Source: Primula veris (lineage: Eukaryota; Streptophyta; Magnoliopsida; Ericales; Primulaceae). From it: a stretch of 64,000 bases of DNA. The DNA is taken from positions 6,821,314-6,885,313 of the forward strand of contig OY821740.1 of assembly GCA_963682055.1 (NCBI GenBank), read 5' to 3'. The notes below the pieces were generated by a model that was given only the letters and a program-made list of their open reading frames with translations, had not been told where the DNA came from and made no database searches. Positions 25,844 to 37,240 of this stretch are shown piece by piece. The translations under genes were made by a program, and so were the position numbers. Each line of letters opens with the position of its first letter. Within the stretch, counting starts at the first letter, position 1.

Positions 25844-26769
25844 TCAAGGCCCAGGAGGCCCAAAAGGCCCTGGAGGCCCAGGTGGGCCACCAAAGCAGTC
25901 TCGAAACAACCAGCAACAGCACAAGAAGTTAAGGCTGAAAGTGAAAGAGCGGAAAAGAAATCAGTACTCATTGACTCAATGTGTTTGTTTGGTTGCAGTC
26001 ATTTAAGAAAAAAAAGTTATTTCATATTAAGGGGGGGAAATTGGCTGAATCTGAGCTATAAAATGTTGTAGTTTATTTAGGCCAGTTAAACAGAAAAGTA
26101 GAAAGTTCAATAGGAGCACGATAGCAGTGACCTGAAAACAAAGTGGTCATCACCAGGTGAATAATCCGTATACACAGACGAACAAACGTGTTTCGTTGCA
26201 GTTCTTAACTTCAGTTTAATTACTTATATCATGATGTGCATTTGGCTTCCCTATGCTGTCGTTGAAGAATAATTTCAATTTTTCATGCATAACGTTTCGC
26301 ATATAGAGAGAGCGATTTTGGCTTCAAAAGAACATAAGTTCAGAAAAACAACTTGCCTTAAAAAAGGTGGCCCTTTTGTACCTCCCTTTCTCATCCGATC
26401 ATATTTTATACGACCGACGAGTCGATGAGCCAAGGCCTTTTTGATTTGTAGCTTCGAAGATATTCTGCTTTTTTATTTGCTTATAGATTATTTGGCTGAC
26501 CATCTTTTTGGGCTAAACTGCCAAAAACATTAAGCTGTACAAACTAAAGCTTCTCAACGGCTCAACCTTTAATAAGTCAACTTGTTTGTATACATCAGCC
26601 AAACAAGCCTAAATATTTATTCAGTCTTTTACCTAGAAACTCTTTACATGAGCAAGTGTACTTACCATCCAGAGATTACATCACAAACACCACCGAAGAA
26701 CGGCATTGGCCCCGGTCCACCCGGCGGTCCTCCTGGACCTCCTGGCCCTCCTGGCCCTCCTGGTCCCAT
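25844..26769 (-). CDS. Small Gly/Pro-repeat, Cys-rich protein, CYSTM-like (64 aa), paralog 2
   Basis: Two minus-strand exons, 26666-26769 and 25844-25934, encode 64 residues. The intron (25935-26665; GT-AG, donor GTAAGT) splits a Cys codon TG|C in phase 2, exactly as in the paralog at 16588-17425. The N-terminus is a collagen-like run of GGP triplets (residues 2-19). Then comes MPFFGGVCDVISG, a Cys/aromatic hydrophobic core (CLNFLCCCWLFRDCFGG), and a second GPP-type tail (PPGPPGPFGPPGP). The core is CYSTM-like, but a Gly/Pro arm on both sides is unusual for that family. A TATA box candidate lies about 105-115 bp upstream. The plus-strand ORF over exon 1 is a mirror effect of the GGP repeat. 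The gene model is well supported by splice sites, phase and paralogy. Function is unknown; membrane association is inferred from the core. Confidence 0.8.
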
Positions 26770-26871
26770 TGAACAAATCCGCAGCTAACGAATAAATAGA
26801 TAGAATAGTGTGTCAGACACAGAGGATCTATAGTAGCATAGTATTGTTACAATTTTTCTAAGGTCTGCTTA

Positions 26872-26886
26872 GGTATATATATAGAG
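26872..26886 (-). promoter_or_regulatory. Candidate TATA box of mini-protein gene 2
   Basis: Minus-strand CTCTATATATATACC lies about 105-115 bp upstream of the ATG at 26769, which would give a leader of about 75-85 bases. Confidence 0.45.
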
Positions 26887-28828
26887 GAAATATATCTCGG
26901 AAAGTAATATGATGAGCGGGTTTTTGCTTATTTCCTCATCTAACAATTTAGCATCAACCATTCTATTAACCAGCTACCTTTCAAACTCAAACCAAAGAAG
27001 CAAAAGATACTAAACAATAGCATCTACTTTTTGTCATTTATGTCTGTGTGTCCATATTGTGGTTGTTTCATAAGTTGTGGTTCTAACTCCGAACGGTCAT
27101 TCTCCAAGTCAAGGTTGAATGTAAGAGTGGAACTGTCAGTCAATTGACAATCAGCTACTATTTTGACATAAATCTCATTTGGGTTGTTTGGCTGCAGTTT
27201 AAGTTCAATCTTTTTTTCTGCTTTTAAACTATGAATATAACTTTCAACATTCACCTCTTGTAATCCAGTTTCGTGGCAGATTTATAATGTTTGGTGACAA
27301 TACGATACTCATTGAAATTGAGATCCTTTGCTAGCGAATAGAAAAATAAAATTTTCAACATTCAAATAATTCTTTAGAACTTATTAAATGGTTGTCGACT
27401 TTAGGGTACAAGCTAGGAATTCAACTTGGCATTAAATTTGAACAAAATATTTCTACATAACTATAGTTTTACTGTAAATAATTTATATTTGTAAACATTC
27501 TTATAAATCTTTAGAACTTATTAAATGGTTGGTCTGGGTACACAAGCTAAGAAATCACTTTGGTATTAAATTTGAACAAAATATTTCCTGCAAAAATTTG
27601 ATATTGTAATTGGATAGGGGCCGCGCGGACGCAGGCCCCTGCTGTCACAAATTATGACGTAGACTTAGCCACTTGGGCTAATCTTAGACTAGCACCCCTC
27701 CAAAGTGCAATGGAGGTCACCAACCTAGGCCATGAACCTTCTTGATCGTCCATTGACCCCGTCCAGGTAAGTATTTAATCCTGTCACACTACCTCTTTAT
27801 TTATACACGATATCCTCCTCACATTTTTAAGAATAGAGATGTGGGATAAAAAAATAGAACATGTAGTCCTATTATGTAGTATTACAGCCAAACAAGTACT
27901 CCTATTACTAGTAATATCTACAAATCCTACACGAACCAAGCACCCATCAAAGCATGACCTGTTAACGTTGATATTGCATTCGGATCAGAGTTGAATCGTT
28001 GAAGCTGTAACCATATACTCAATATTATTAAACGTTTTTTTTTCCGAACTTACAAAATTCAAGAGTTGGGGGTTATGGAAATGCAAATTGAGAGTGAGAT
28101 CTTTGAGAGCTCTATCATGTAACAATTCAGTTGAAGAGTCGGTGTAATTATACATCTTCCCTGTTAGAAATATCACAAAAAACCATGGCTTTAATACTGT
28201 AATTTCCGACCACATCCGAAAGAGTGTAACTTCTCGAGCATACAATTTTCGCTTTAGCCTTCGAACCTAATGAGCCGGGAGACTTAATTTATGACCAGTT
28301 TCCAAACTAATTATTCTAAATTACACCTTTATATCCATTCATTTGAGGCTTTAATCTTCCTAGAGGAAGACACAAAGGCACATCAGAAACTCTGTCTCCC
28401 TAAATAAACAGTTGCCACTATTACCGACTTGGAGGCAACTTCGAAGCCAAGGTTTTCAGCATTTTCTGCTTATAAGATGTTGTACTTTTGTTTAATCAGC
28501 TTTAAAGTTGACCTTTTTTGGTTTTCTGGCCTAAGTTGGCAACAAGTTATAAGCTGAATCAACTCAGCAACATTAATTGTTCACACAATAAATTTAAGCA
28601 TATATCACCTACTGAACATCAGCAAGAAATACTTTGCTTCATAAGACAATATATTTAATTCCTTAACATGATAATACAACTAGCATCATAGAAGTGAAGA
28701 GGATCACTCTTATTAAGCATAAAGAAAGTACTAGTCGGCCATTGAACACAATGGAGGCCTTATATAAGCTTACAAAGATCTTTAAAGTAGATTAGCATAG
28801 TCAACATAAACAGTCCAAGTTTTTATCT
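26887..28828. other. Intergenic region; left edge of the tandem-duplicated unit
   Basis: Contains a segment (27024-27254) with similarity to 41392-41530, and further similarity of 27775-27930 to 41750-42010. A GC-rich stretch at 27615-27770 stands out against the AT-rich background. Short minus-strand ORFs at 27024-27254 and 27985-28245 are not recognised as any family. No confident gene. Confidence 0.45.
27024..27254 (-). other. Unrecognised minus-strand ORF shared by both tandem units
   Basis: Open for 76 codons (NVESYIHSLKAEKKIELKLQ... to TAG). Its end (QLMKQPQYGH) is matched at 41400-41460 on the minus strand by QLMKQPEYGQ in a shorter, diverged context. It could be a last exon or remnant of a gene lost from both units; it has no known domain. 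It may equally be non-coding DNA preserved by the duplication. Confidence 0.25.
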
Positions 28829-29929
28829 TCACACTGGTGCACCCTCGTATTTTTTCATAGCCTCGGTACTAGTAATAATTCGTTTCGGATTCGGAAAAGG
28901 ACCAGTCGCTAAACCTGGGTTCCTATACTTTCTCTGAGGCTCCCTATTATCAATATACCCCGTATGTGTATCTCTTTGTGGATTTCCCGGGTCCATGTAA
29001 TTGAATTTATTCTGTGGCGGCAGTGCAGAACTAGCTTCTTTCAAATAATTTAGGGCTTCACCTATAGTATTGGTTGGTCCACATACTGGTGTCACTTGAG
29101 TTGAAGTCATTCCCCACTCTCTCTTTGCAACCCCTTCCCACACTCTTTTTCCAGCTGTATGCGGTTCTACAACTCTGGCGTATCTAACATTATCGGCTCC
29201 ACCTATATTGTGCCAATTTTTACCGGGCAGGGGCCCTTTCCTTGTTGGTTGGCTCACTTCAGTCTGAACTTTTGTTATAAATTCATTGACCTTTTTCGGA
29301 CGTTCCTCAACTGAACTTAATGTATTTCCCCATTTATCTTCTCCCAATTTGTTATTTTTTGTTTCCTCCATTTTTCTTGTTGGAGATTTGTATCTGCTTT
29401 CACGAACTATTGTTGGACGCTCATCATGTTTTTCATCTATGTATCCGTAACTTTTCCTTGGGGATCCGTGTATTTTACTGTGAACCCCACTAGGAGGACC
29501 ATTCTGATGATTGTTGATGGCTTTATAATCCTTCACTGGTTCTACTTTTGCTTGAGAGCTACCCTGATGGTCACGAGTAGGAGTTTTAGGTTTATCTCGA
29601 ACTATTTCATTATCATTACCATTGGCCAATACGAGTTTTTCCATAGGCACCGATATAGGTGGTGAATTACGCCTTTGTTGGCCAAGAATAAACCTTGTCT
29701 GGGGAGCTTGATTTGACGGTTCTACCTTAGTTTGAACAGTGAGTTTGAATTCAGTGACCAAAACAGGAGCATCGGCATGGTCAGTAGTTTTTTCTGTTTT
29801 TGTGACAAATGGTTCAGGTTTGTGGTTAGAGGTGTTCTCAATGATTGGCTTTTTGTTGATATTAGGATCTGAAGATACTTTGTTGGAAACATCGGCAGGG
29901 GGTGTTGGTGTGAAACGGTGTTTAAACAT
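28829..29929 (-). CDS. Hypothetical Lys/Pro/Thr-rich, probably disordered protein (366 aa)
   Basis: Single-exon ORF of 366 residues starting at ATG 29929 (MFKHRFTPTPPADVS). I do not recognise the family. The composition is polar and charged (K, P, T, N, E) with almost no hydrophobic segments, no signal peptide and no membrane span, so it is probably intrinsically disordered. A more ordered-looking part is KNWHNIGGADNVRYARVVE and VWEGVAKREWG (about residues 240-285). The C-terminus has two related motifs, YIDNREPQRKYRN and ITSTEAMKKYEG, of the (I/T)-D/S-x-x-E-x-x-x-K-Y type that ends some plant Pro-rich proteins. A TATA box lies 73-81 bp upstream. There is no counterpart in the second duplicated unit around 42 kb. 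Length, uninterrupted frame and promoter support a real gene; function is unknown. Confidence 0.65.
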   Translation of the reverse strand: MFKHRFTPTPPADVSNKVSSDPNINKKPIIENTSNHKPEPFVTKTEKTTDHADAPVLVTEFKLTVQTKVEPSNQAPQTRFILGQQRRNSPPISVPMEKLVLANGNDNEIVRDKPKTPTRDHQGSSQAKVEPVKDYKAINNHQNGPPSGVHSKIHGSPRKSYGYIDEKHDERPTIVRESRYKSPTRKMEETKNNKLGEDKWGNTLSSVEERPKKVNEFITKVQTEVSQPTRKGPLPGKNWHNIGGADNVRYARVVEPHTAGKRVWEGVAKREWGMTSTQVTPVCGPTNTIGEALNYLKEASSALPPQNKFNYMDPGNPQRDTHTGYIDNREPQRKYRNPGLATGPFPNPKRIITSTEAMKKYEGAPV

Positions 29930-30000
29930 TGCCCTATCTCTTTCTTGAAGGAACTATTGATTCAAGTTTGTGTGTAAGTAACTTGTGAGTTTCAAGTTTG

Positions 30001-30010
30001 CTTTATATAG
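30001..30010 (-). promoter_or_regulatory. TATA box of the 366-aa gene
   Basis: Minus-strand CTATATAAAG begins 81 bp before the ATG at 29929, which predicts transcription starting near 29975 and a leader of about 45 bases. Confidence 0.6.
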
Positions 30011-32099
30011 GAGGTAAAGATACCAGTTTGCTTCAAGAGCTCAGATCAAATGTTAAGAATCTTCTCTTAAGGTTGATGTCCCCATAACTTTGACATGTCC
30101 ATTTTTATCCCTTTACAGCATAACACTATAACTAAAAACTAACAACGGAACCATGATTTTGACATAACACTATAACTATAAACTGACAGTGAATAGTAAC
30201 GGAAACTTGATTTTGATTTTTTGTTACCGAAAGGGGTACCCTAGAATTCAAATAGGAAGGCTATAACTCCCACCACCTAATTTCTCTGGATGCATCTTTG
30301 TATATACCTTTGAATTCTTAATTGAGATGTTTTATTTTAGACTTCATAATGTGTTAAATAGTATGGGTTCTTGGTCTTAGCCTATGGTTATATATGAACT
30401 GCTCTCATTTCTATTATAAGTATATTTGGTGTGAATGGATGGACTCAATGCACTCGCATACATTTTGTTAACTAAAACTTTTCTTATGTCAAATCCTTGT
30501 GTTGAACATAATTCAAGAGAAGCCATCTGTTGTGAATTTCCAATTCCTTTCTCCTGTTTCGATTTGGAAGGAGGTAGAAATAGACGATTCTTTTGGATGT
30601 GCCTTTTACGAAAACAAGCTGTATTTGTCCAAGGCCAATGAAAAGTTGAGTTCATTCAGCTTAAAGTTCCTAATATTTTAAGTCGGATAACAAAAAGGTT
30701 CAGCTTTTAGCTAGTCTACGAAATCTGTACATGAGTAAAAAGTTCATGATCACAGTTATATGCATTTCTATCCATGTCTGAGGACTACAGTTTTAGTCAA
30801 GTAGAGCATTAGAGTGAAACGTTATGTGTGATAAAAGAATAAGTCTCCCCATACCGAAGGGCGGTGGAAATAGAACCTATATTCTTTAGTTTCAATCCAA
30901 AATGGCAAAATAGTGATGGATTAGATATGATAAAAGAGAACCAGATTCGTGTTTCATACACAGATGATACATTCAAGGGCGCTCTATCTTGTTTCTCAAA
31001 GTCATATATTATAGCTTTCATGAGAAATCGACTAAAGTTAATTTTATGAGAGAATCTGATACGAACACGTATTTTTGTAGTTACCTGTAAAGAATCAAAA
31101 CAGATTTCCATTGCTTATATGGATCAGATTTTTATTCTTAAAATATTTTTTACAAGGTTATATTTGGTAAAATGATTAAGTCCACACACACTGAAAGATA
31201 TCAAAGTAAATCCTCAAGCTTTCTTTATAAAAGTCTTGATGGAATTCTCAAGACTGAAAATAGAAGAAAAATATTCATTTCGTTCATGGACGTTTCATTT
31301 CAAGAGCAGCCAACCAAATGTCAAACATACTGTTAAAAAAAAGCAATCAAGTGGCTAAAAGCTGCCATCAAACAAGTACTAAATCAAGTGGGAGGAGAAT
31401 AAAGTGTAAATTTTAATTCAGAACTTGCTGTTTCAACAAATTGATAAAAAGAATCATATTCTGTTCACACAGATCACAGATGTGAAGTTATAATAAGCCA
31501 CTTCTGACTAATCAAGTATGCCTTTATTTGCACCTCCACAGTAACGACGGCGAGTTCAAACAGTGAGGTCTGCTGATCCCCCATTCCGATATTTCAGCTC
31601 ATGCGTCGTTGTATCTTTGCCACGTTACAAATATTGTCTTGTACATTGTTTGGTTGTTTTTTCTGGGCAAATAAGGTTACTTCTTTGAACTTGAGAAAAA
31701 AGTTGTGTTCATTAAATTAAAATATTATAACTATCTCAAGCCAAATAAAATTACTTGGCTGTCAAACTGGGGAATTAAATGCGGTACATTTTAAAAATAG
31801 AAACGCGGCCAAAAAGCTTTATAGGGAACCTGTTATATATGATGAGTTAATTGGTGTCGTGCACACTATTTGTTGGCACGGGGTTCTTCACTTGCTTGAT
31901 TATCTTTTACTAGCAGGTATTCAACAAGGGGTTTATTTCATATATACATTATATATGCGAGTGTATAAACTGAGTACATTCGGTATATCCTTTAATCTAA
32001 CCAGAAGTATCAGATAGCAAAACTAAACTATAGAGAAGGACTGTTACAGCAGAGTTTAACACTACTATTTAGTAAAAGTTCATATATATAGAAAAAGCA
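30011..32099. other. Intergenic region downstream of PES copy A
   Basis: Contains the upstream region of the 366-aa gene (right of 30010) and the 3' flank of the PES pseudogene. 31110-31250 matches 42085-42230, and 31310-32099 matches 48825-49663, so this is duplicated DNA. A plus-strand open stretch near 30499-30680 (IQEKPSVVNFQFLSPVSIW) has no recognised family and no gene context. Confidence 0.5.
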
Positions 32100-34190
32100 T
32101 CATGGATCAAATATTGGGATGGGATCTAATGACACAGAAGTTGCCCGATACAGTGTCCTATCGACAACGCTTCTATACGGATCATCCTCTCGCTTCTTTA
32201 CCAAAAATGAAATGTTGCTTTCAACTTCATGCTTCATCTTCAAGTAGAGTTCTTTAGCCCTTTCCTTATCTTTGAGTATTCCTTCCATGCCCTTGGTTTG
32301 TATTGGCTTCCCAAATAGAAAGTAAAAACGACCAGGCATTTTTGGTAAAACACCAGGAATATGTGCAAATTGGTTCGCAATCTCCCTGTCCATTTCCTTT
32401 CTGTAAGTATATTATTTTGTAAATAGTATACATGTTTTTTGATCAACTATGAAAAAGTTACACAAACTACGATTCTAATCCATATACAAAGGTTTTGTAC
32501 TTCCAGTTGTTAAAGTTTGAGTTCACCAGAATTGTTTCTACACTTCGAACATGGACAGCGTTCAGTTTTACCATTCATCCATATCACATTTGGTTGTATA
32601 TCAAATTAACGAAAAATAGATCTTACATATTCTTTTAAGTAGTACGTAAACTACCAACTTACCAGGTTTACTTGCTAAATTTTACATATTGCTCAATTTA
32701 GTACCTTAAACTTTCCATTCATCCAATTTAGTGATCCAGGTTCTGTTGCAGGCCAAAAAAGGTAAATCGACCGTCTGAGGCAGAGCTGTGTGATTTAAGA
32801 AAATAAGTCCAAGAAATGGAAAAGAAAAGAAAAAGAGAATGACCTCAATCTAATGCCCTCCTCTTCGACTTTTTGAAGGACGTCATTCAATACAGGGATT
32901 TTTATCTGGTCATCATAATCAAGAACTAACCAGCACCCAAGAGACAATAACATACCAAGATGCCTATTAGTGCAATACACTGAGTAAAAATACTATTCAA
33001 AAGTATTGCCAACGATAGAAATGGTTGTGGGAGAATGGATGAAACAAGTAATATGGACAACCGTAATTGGGAGAAAAATAGGACAATTTGGACGATACAA
33101 AGCATTGAAAAAAAATTGTCCCGCCATTTACCAAGTCCATTTATTTCGTTTGCCAAATGAAACAAAATTATTAGCAGATGTAACGTTTTCAATTTTAGTG
33201 AAGATCCAATTTTCACTAGAAGTGCTGCTTGTAATAACTTTTCCAAAGATTTTCAAAGAGGGGTAGAATAGTGGGGTTCAAATGAGGTGCAAATATTTGT
33301 GCTCGAGAAAATTTGAGTAAAATTGTAAATAGTAGGATACTGAGTAAAACTACTTACTTCAACCAAGTCATCTTCTCCGACAATTCCAAATGGCACGATT
33401 GTAGCCCCAAATTTTGCAGCCATCCGCACAAATTCAGGTTGATCGGGCCAAAACAATTTGTATGTTTCACCCTGAAGGCAATTAAATGACATACATGTAT
33501 CGCATAGGGAATAATGGTGTTCTTAAATGGAAAAACAATGCTTTTACTTTATTTAGTGAATAAAAAATATACACATGTAACGAATAATTGTTTCTTAAGA
33601 AAAATATGTCAACATTTATGGAGAAATCTTAGCATTGATCCGTTTACAAAGTTAAGAGATGTTTATAGAAGCACTTTGTTACCGTGCTCAAAAGAACGAG
33701 AAGTTTAAAACTGGAAACAGTCTCTTTTTTTTCCAAAAACAAGCCATCTTATTTACTACTATCAAACAACCCGTAAATTATTTTCAGGGACTTTCACCTT
33801 ACGGTGGAGAGCTTCACGGGCACCACCAGGATAAAGCAATACGAAAGATTTTGTCGAGAGCACCTTGTACAGATTATTTGGTGAGACTGGAACTGCCCCA
33901 AAGAGTTTAAGCCAATCAACAAAAAACGTTTCTCGAGACTGAGCTTCCAACTACCCAAAGAATCCCGGGTGGGCCATAGTTCGAACCATGACTTTTCTCT
34001 CTCTTGCAAATTCTTCAACAAGGGGAACAACTTCGAGTCCTAGTAACATGTGATTGCCAACCAACAAGACAGGACCTTCACTTGGAACACCGGATAAACC
34101 TCTTACGATTGTTCCATTTTCCTTAGTTGAGAATATTACTAGACTTGTTGCATAAAAGAATAATCTGCGATCGTGCCACACGGTTAGGTT

Positions 34191-34290
34191 AATCAACAAG
34201 ACAGCACCTCAGTTTGGGACACCGGAATCACCTCTTATGCGATTGTTCTATTTTCCTTAGTTGAGAATATTATTTGATTTGTTGCATAAA
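34191..34290 (-). repeat. Partial exon duplication inside PES copy A
   Basis: Plus-strand ATCAACAAGACAGCACCTCA to GTTGCATAAA repeats, with about 15% differences, the exon segment 34060-34158, which encodes the start of the acyltransferase domain. It lies in the adjacent intron and is not functional. Confidence 0.8.
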
Positions 34291-36139
34291 TTAAATATAA
34301 CGAGTTTGATTGTCTAAAATAGATAATAACCAAATTAAAAAATCAACTTATTAAGTCGAGCGATGTGGGACAAAATATAAACTCTCGTTTACCATAACGA
34401 CAGAGTTCTCCTTTATTCCGAAACACATCGACTTGTTAAATTACCTTTTGCTATTCTGACATACTAGGGGGCAAATAATCGTCAACAAAATCCCATATAT
34501 TTGATCGTCGGTATTTAGAAGTGCCTTTAATTACACTCAACAGATTAACACCATCTTCCTGCATTTCAGGTTTTGGATTTAAACAAAAAAAATTACCTTC
34601 ATTATTTTGCCACTCAAAGAAGTTTGATTCTAAATTAGCACGATAAAATGAGCTTCCAAAGATACATCTCATTGATTTATTTTCCTTAAAGGTCCCATTA
34701 CTTCGGTAGATATTAGGAAAATCATAGAACTTGTTTGTTTCAGGTTTGCACATAAAAGGATAATGGAGTGTCTCATATTATTACAATAAGTATATAGATG
34801 AAAGCCCAAATCATTTTATTTAATCTTGCTTCAATCTGGGATTTATCTTGTTACAAATTGACTAATTTTAGGCAAGAGAACATATAAAGCCTCGATCTCG
34901 TAAGAAGAAATATTTTGCTGTCACATCATCAAATATGTGTCGAAAGAAAAAAGGAAGTTATAGTCACTTACAAGAAGAAGCATAAGTCCATTACTCCTAA
35001 AATAACGAACTTCACATTTTTTTAGAGTTCTGAATAGTCGGTCAGCCTCCTCCGCGCTAGGCAGCATGTCATCTTTGCCACTGAAATGAAAATCCTCCAG
35101 AAATTGACGAAAAGTATCAACTGAATCCTTTTCGAATATAAAATTAGAATTTGCATCAACTTGTGGGTAAATAGTAAATACAACAATTTCTAAGCACCAA
35201 AGAGGACGCCTGTTTTCGTCAAGTATTTTATCGTTGGATCTATAGCTTGTTTCTCAGCTGTCTTATTCTTGACCTTGCCTCTAAAAGGGGCGTAATAGCA
35301 TATATAAAAACGCTTTACATACAAGTTTGCAGATACCCTAATTTAAAGAAACAACCTTGACATGACTCAAAATTGCCAATGACAAATCACATTGTAGATA
35401 GAAATCTGGTATCCAGTTTTCATGTTGAAATAGACTTACTTTGGATATTTATGAACAGAATTAGCATTTAATAATATTTTAGTGTAGAATTATTATACAA
35501 AATAATAAATTAAAATAGCTTAATGGGAAAAGGTTTACCTAGCAAGGACAAGTACTTCAGCTGTAACAGCATGAAGACGGGAATTGGCAAACGAAGAAGC
35601 TGTTTTAAGTAGCTTAAGCTTCCACAGGAGTGATTCTTTAGGTATGATATCAGCCAAAACCTGAACAGAAAATGGAAAAACAGTATCCAATTACGAATTT
35701 GGATATTTGAATTACTTTGAAGAAGTAGTTGGAGAAACCAACCCTATATGGTTGGATAAAATAAGGTAAATACAGTACTATTAATTTTCTTTAAGTATGC
35801 AGACAAAATCGTAGGTAGCACTTTACTAACAAGATCTTAAGTATGCAGGCTATGGCTACAACAGCAATCGCACATACCCTAATTCGAAGCAATAAAACGA
35901 AGACAATAAAAATTGTGGAACCATTATTAATGGAAAACAAAGCGAAAGTGGCATACAGAAAGACGAGGAATTAAAGCGGTAAGACGCCCAGATAATTGTT
36001 GAAGGACAGCAGCAGGGGGGAGCGTACTATCAACGGCCACCATGACCATTTTCATGGGATCACCTGATGTAATTTAATTTAGCTGTTCTTCCATACGAGT
36101 GCTTTTAGAAGGCGATGATGTAGTAAATAACAGCAATGT

Positions 36140-36162
36140 GGGGGGGGGGGGGGGGGGGGGGG
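36140..36162. repeat. Poly(G) run of 23 bases
   Basis: 23 consecutive G followed by C and five more G, in an intron of PES copy A. The exact length is likely to be uncertain in any assembly. Confidence 0.9.
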
Positions 36163-37240
36163 CGGGGGAATAACAGGGTATATGTATAGTTACTAGCAGG
36201 TGGAAAACTTAGAACTCATCAGTTATGAAATTGACAAGGATGCAGGATGGCTTGACTAGATACGTCAAATTTATAAAACTAAAATACGGAATGCAATATG
36301 CTAAAAATCTGAAATTAATTAGAAAAGAAAAGAGAATAGATAGTTAGATACCCATGATGGTGCTCAAAAGATAAGACACCGTTATGTGGTGGAGTTCATC
36401 AGGCAAAACCTCGAATAAAGGGAACAAAGGTTGCAGTTGTGACCTGCCAAATGAAGTTGCTGACATAGTATACAACCTTAATTAGTATTCTCGTATGAGC
36501 CTAAACGTTCAGAGCTTCATAGGAATGCTGACCTGGATTCGTTAACAATAATACGAGGTTGATTGTTGGATTTTTAGCTGCTACAGCAAGTGCTAAGCAT
36601 CCCCCAAAGGAATCTCCGACCAAATATATTGGTTTACTTGGACACCTTTTATGCTCAATCTTCACACTTTCTCCAACAAATTTCACCAAATCTGTGTAAT
36701 AAAGTACATCATCCACCAGTTTAGAGAGAAAAGCTAGATTAACAAGGATGGGATTAAGTCAAGACAAATTATATTCTCAAAAACAACATTATTATCTAGG
36801 AAAGACGAAAGATGCACATGAACATGCTATATATGATAACCAATGAAAACATATGATGTGTAAAAGATTAAAGTTACGAGCAAATAGTATGCGATAACAA
36901 GTTATATTACCAACAAACTTACGTAGCTAAAATTTACCAAACCAAACATCAAACCCCAAAGCATAATGGTAATCTTTCATCAACCTTAACTATAAATTAC
37001 TGGTAATGGTAATACTATGGCACTCAAGCTTAAGCTTTCTTCCGTGCTTGCTCGAATATTTCAGTGTTCTCATTTCCCTTTGTCAACTCTAAAAAACCAT
37101 TTCTAGGAACTTAAATATATTTATTTATTTTTCCCATAAAGGCTATCTCGTAATGTTAAAGAGGAAGAGGATACTGTTTCTCAATGCTCAACATATGTGC
37201 TAAAACCACTATGAAATAGAGTCACGGTAAAATGAAACAG

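Noticed and set aside
26582..26788. Plus-strand ORF with a collagen-like GPP run
   Set aside because: It is the mirror of exon 1 of the minus-strand mini-protein gene; GGP repeats read as GPP on the opposite strand. The minus strand has matching splice sites, phase and a paralog.
29426..29948. Plus-strand ORFs opposite the 366-aa gene
   Set aside because: Shorter, hydrophobic shadows of a longer frame that has a TATA box on the minus strand.
33006..33266. Plus-strand ORF in PES copy A and its duplicates at 50.6-51.3 kb
   Set aside because: Intronic DNA of the PES genes; the similarity among copies reflects duplication of the intron, not coding constraint.
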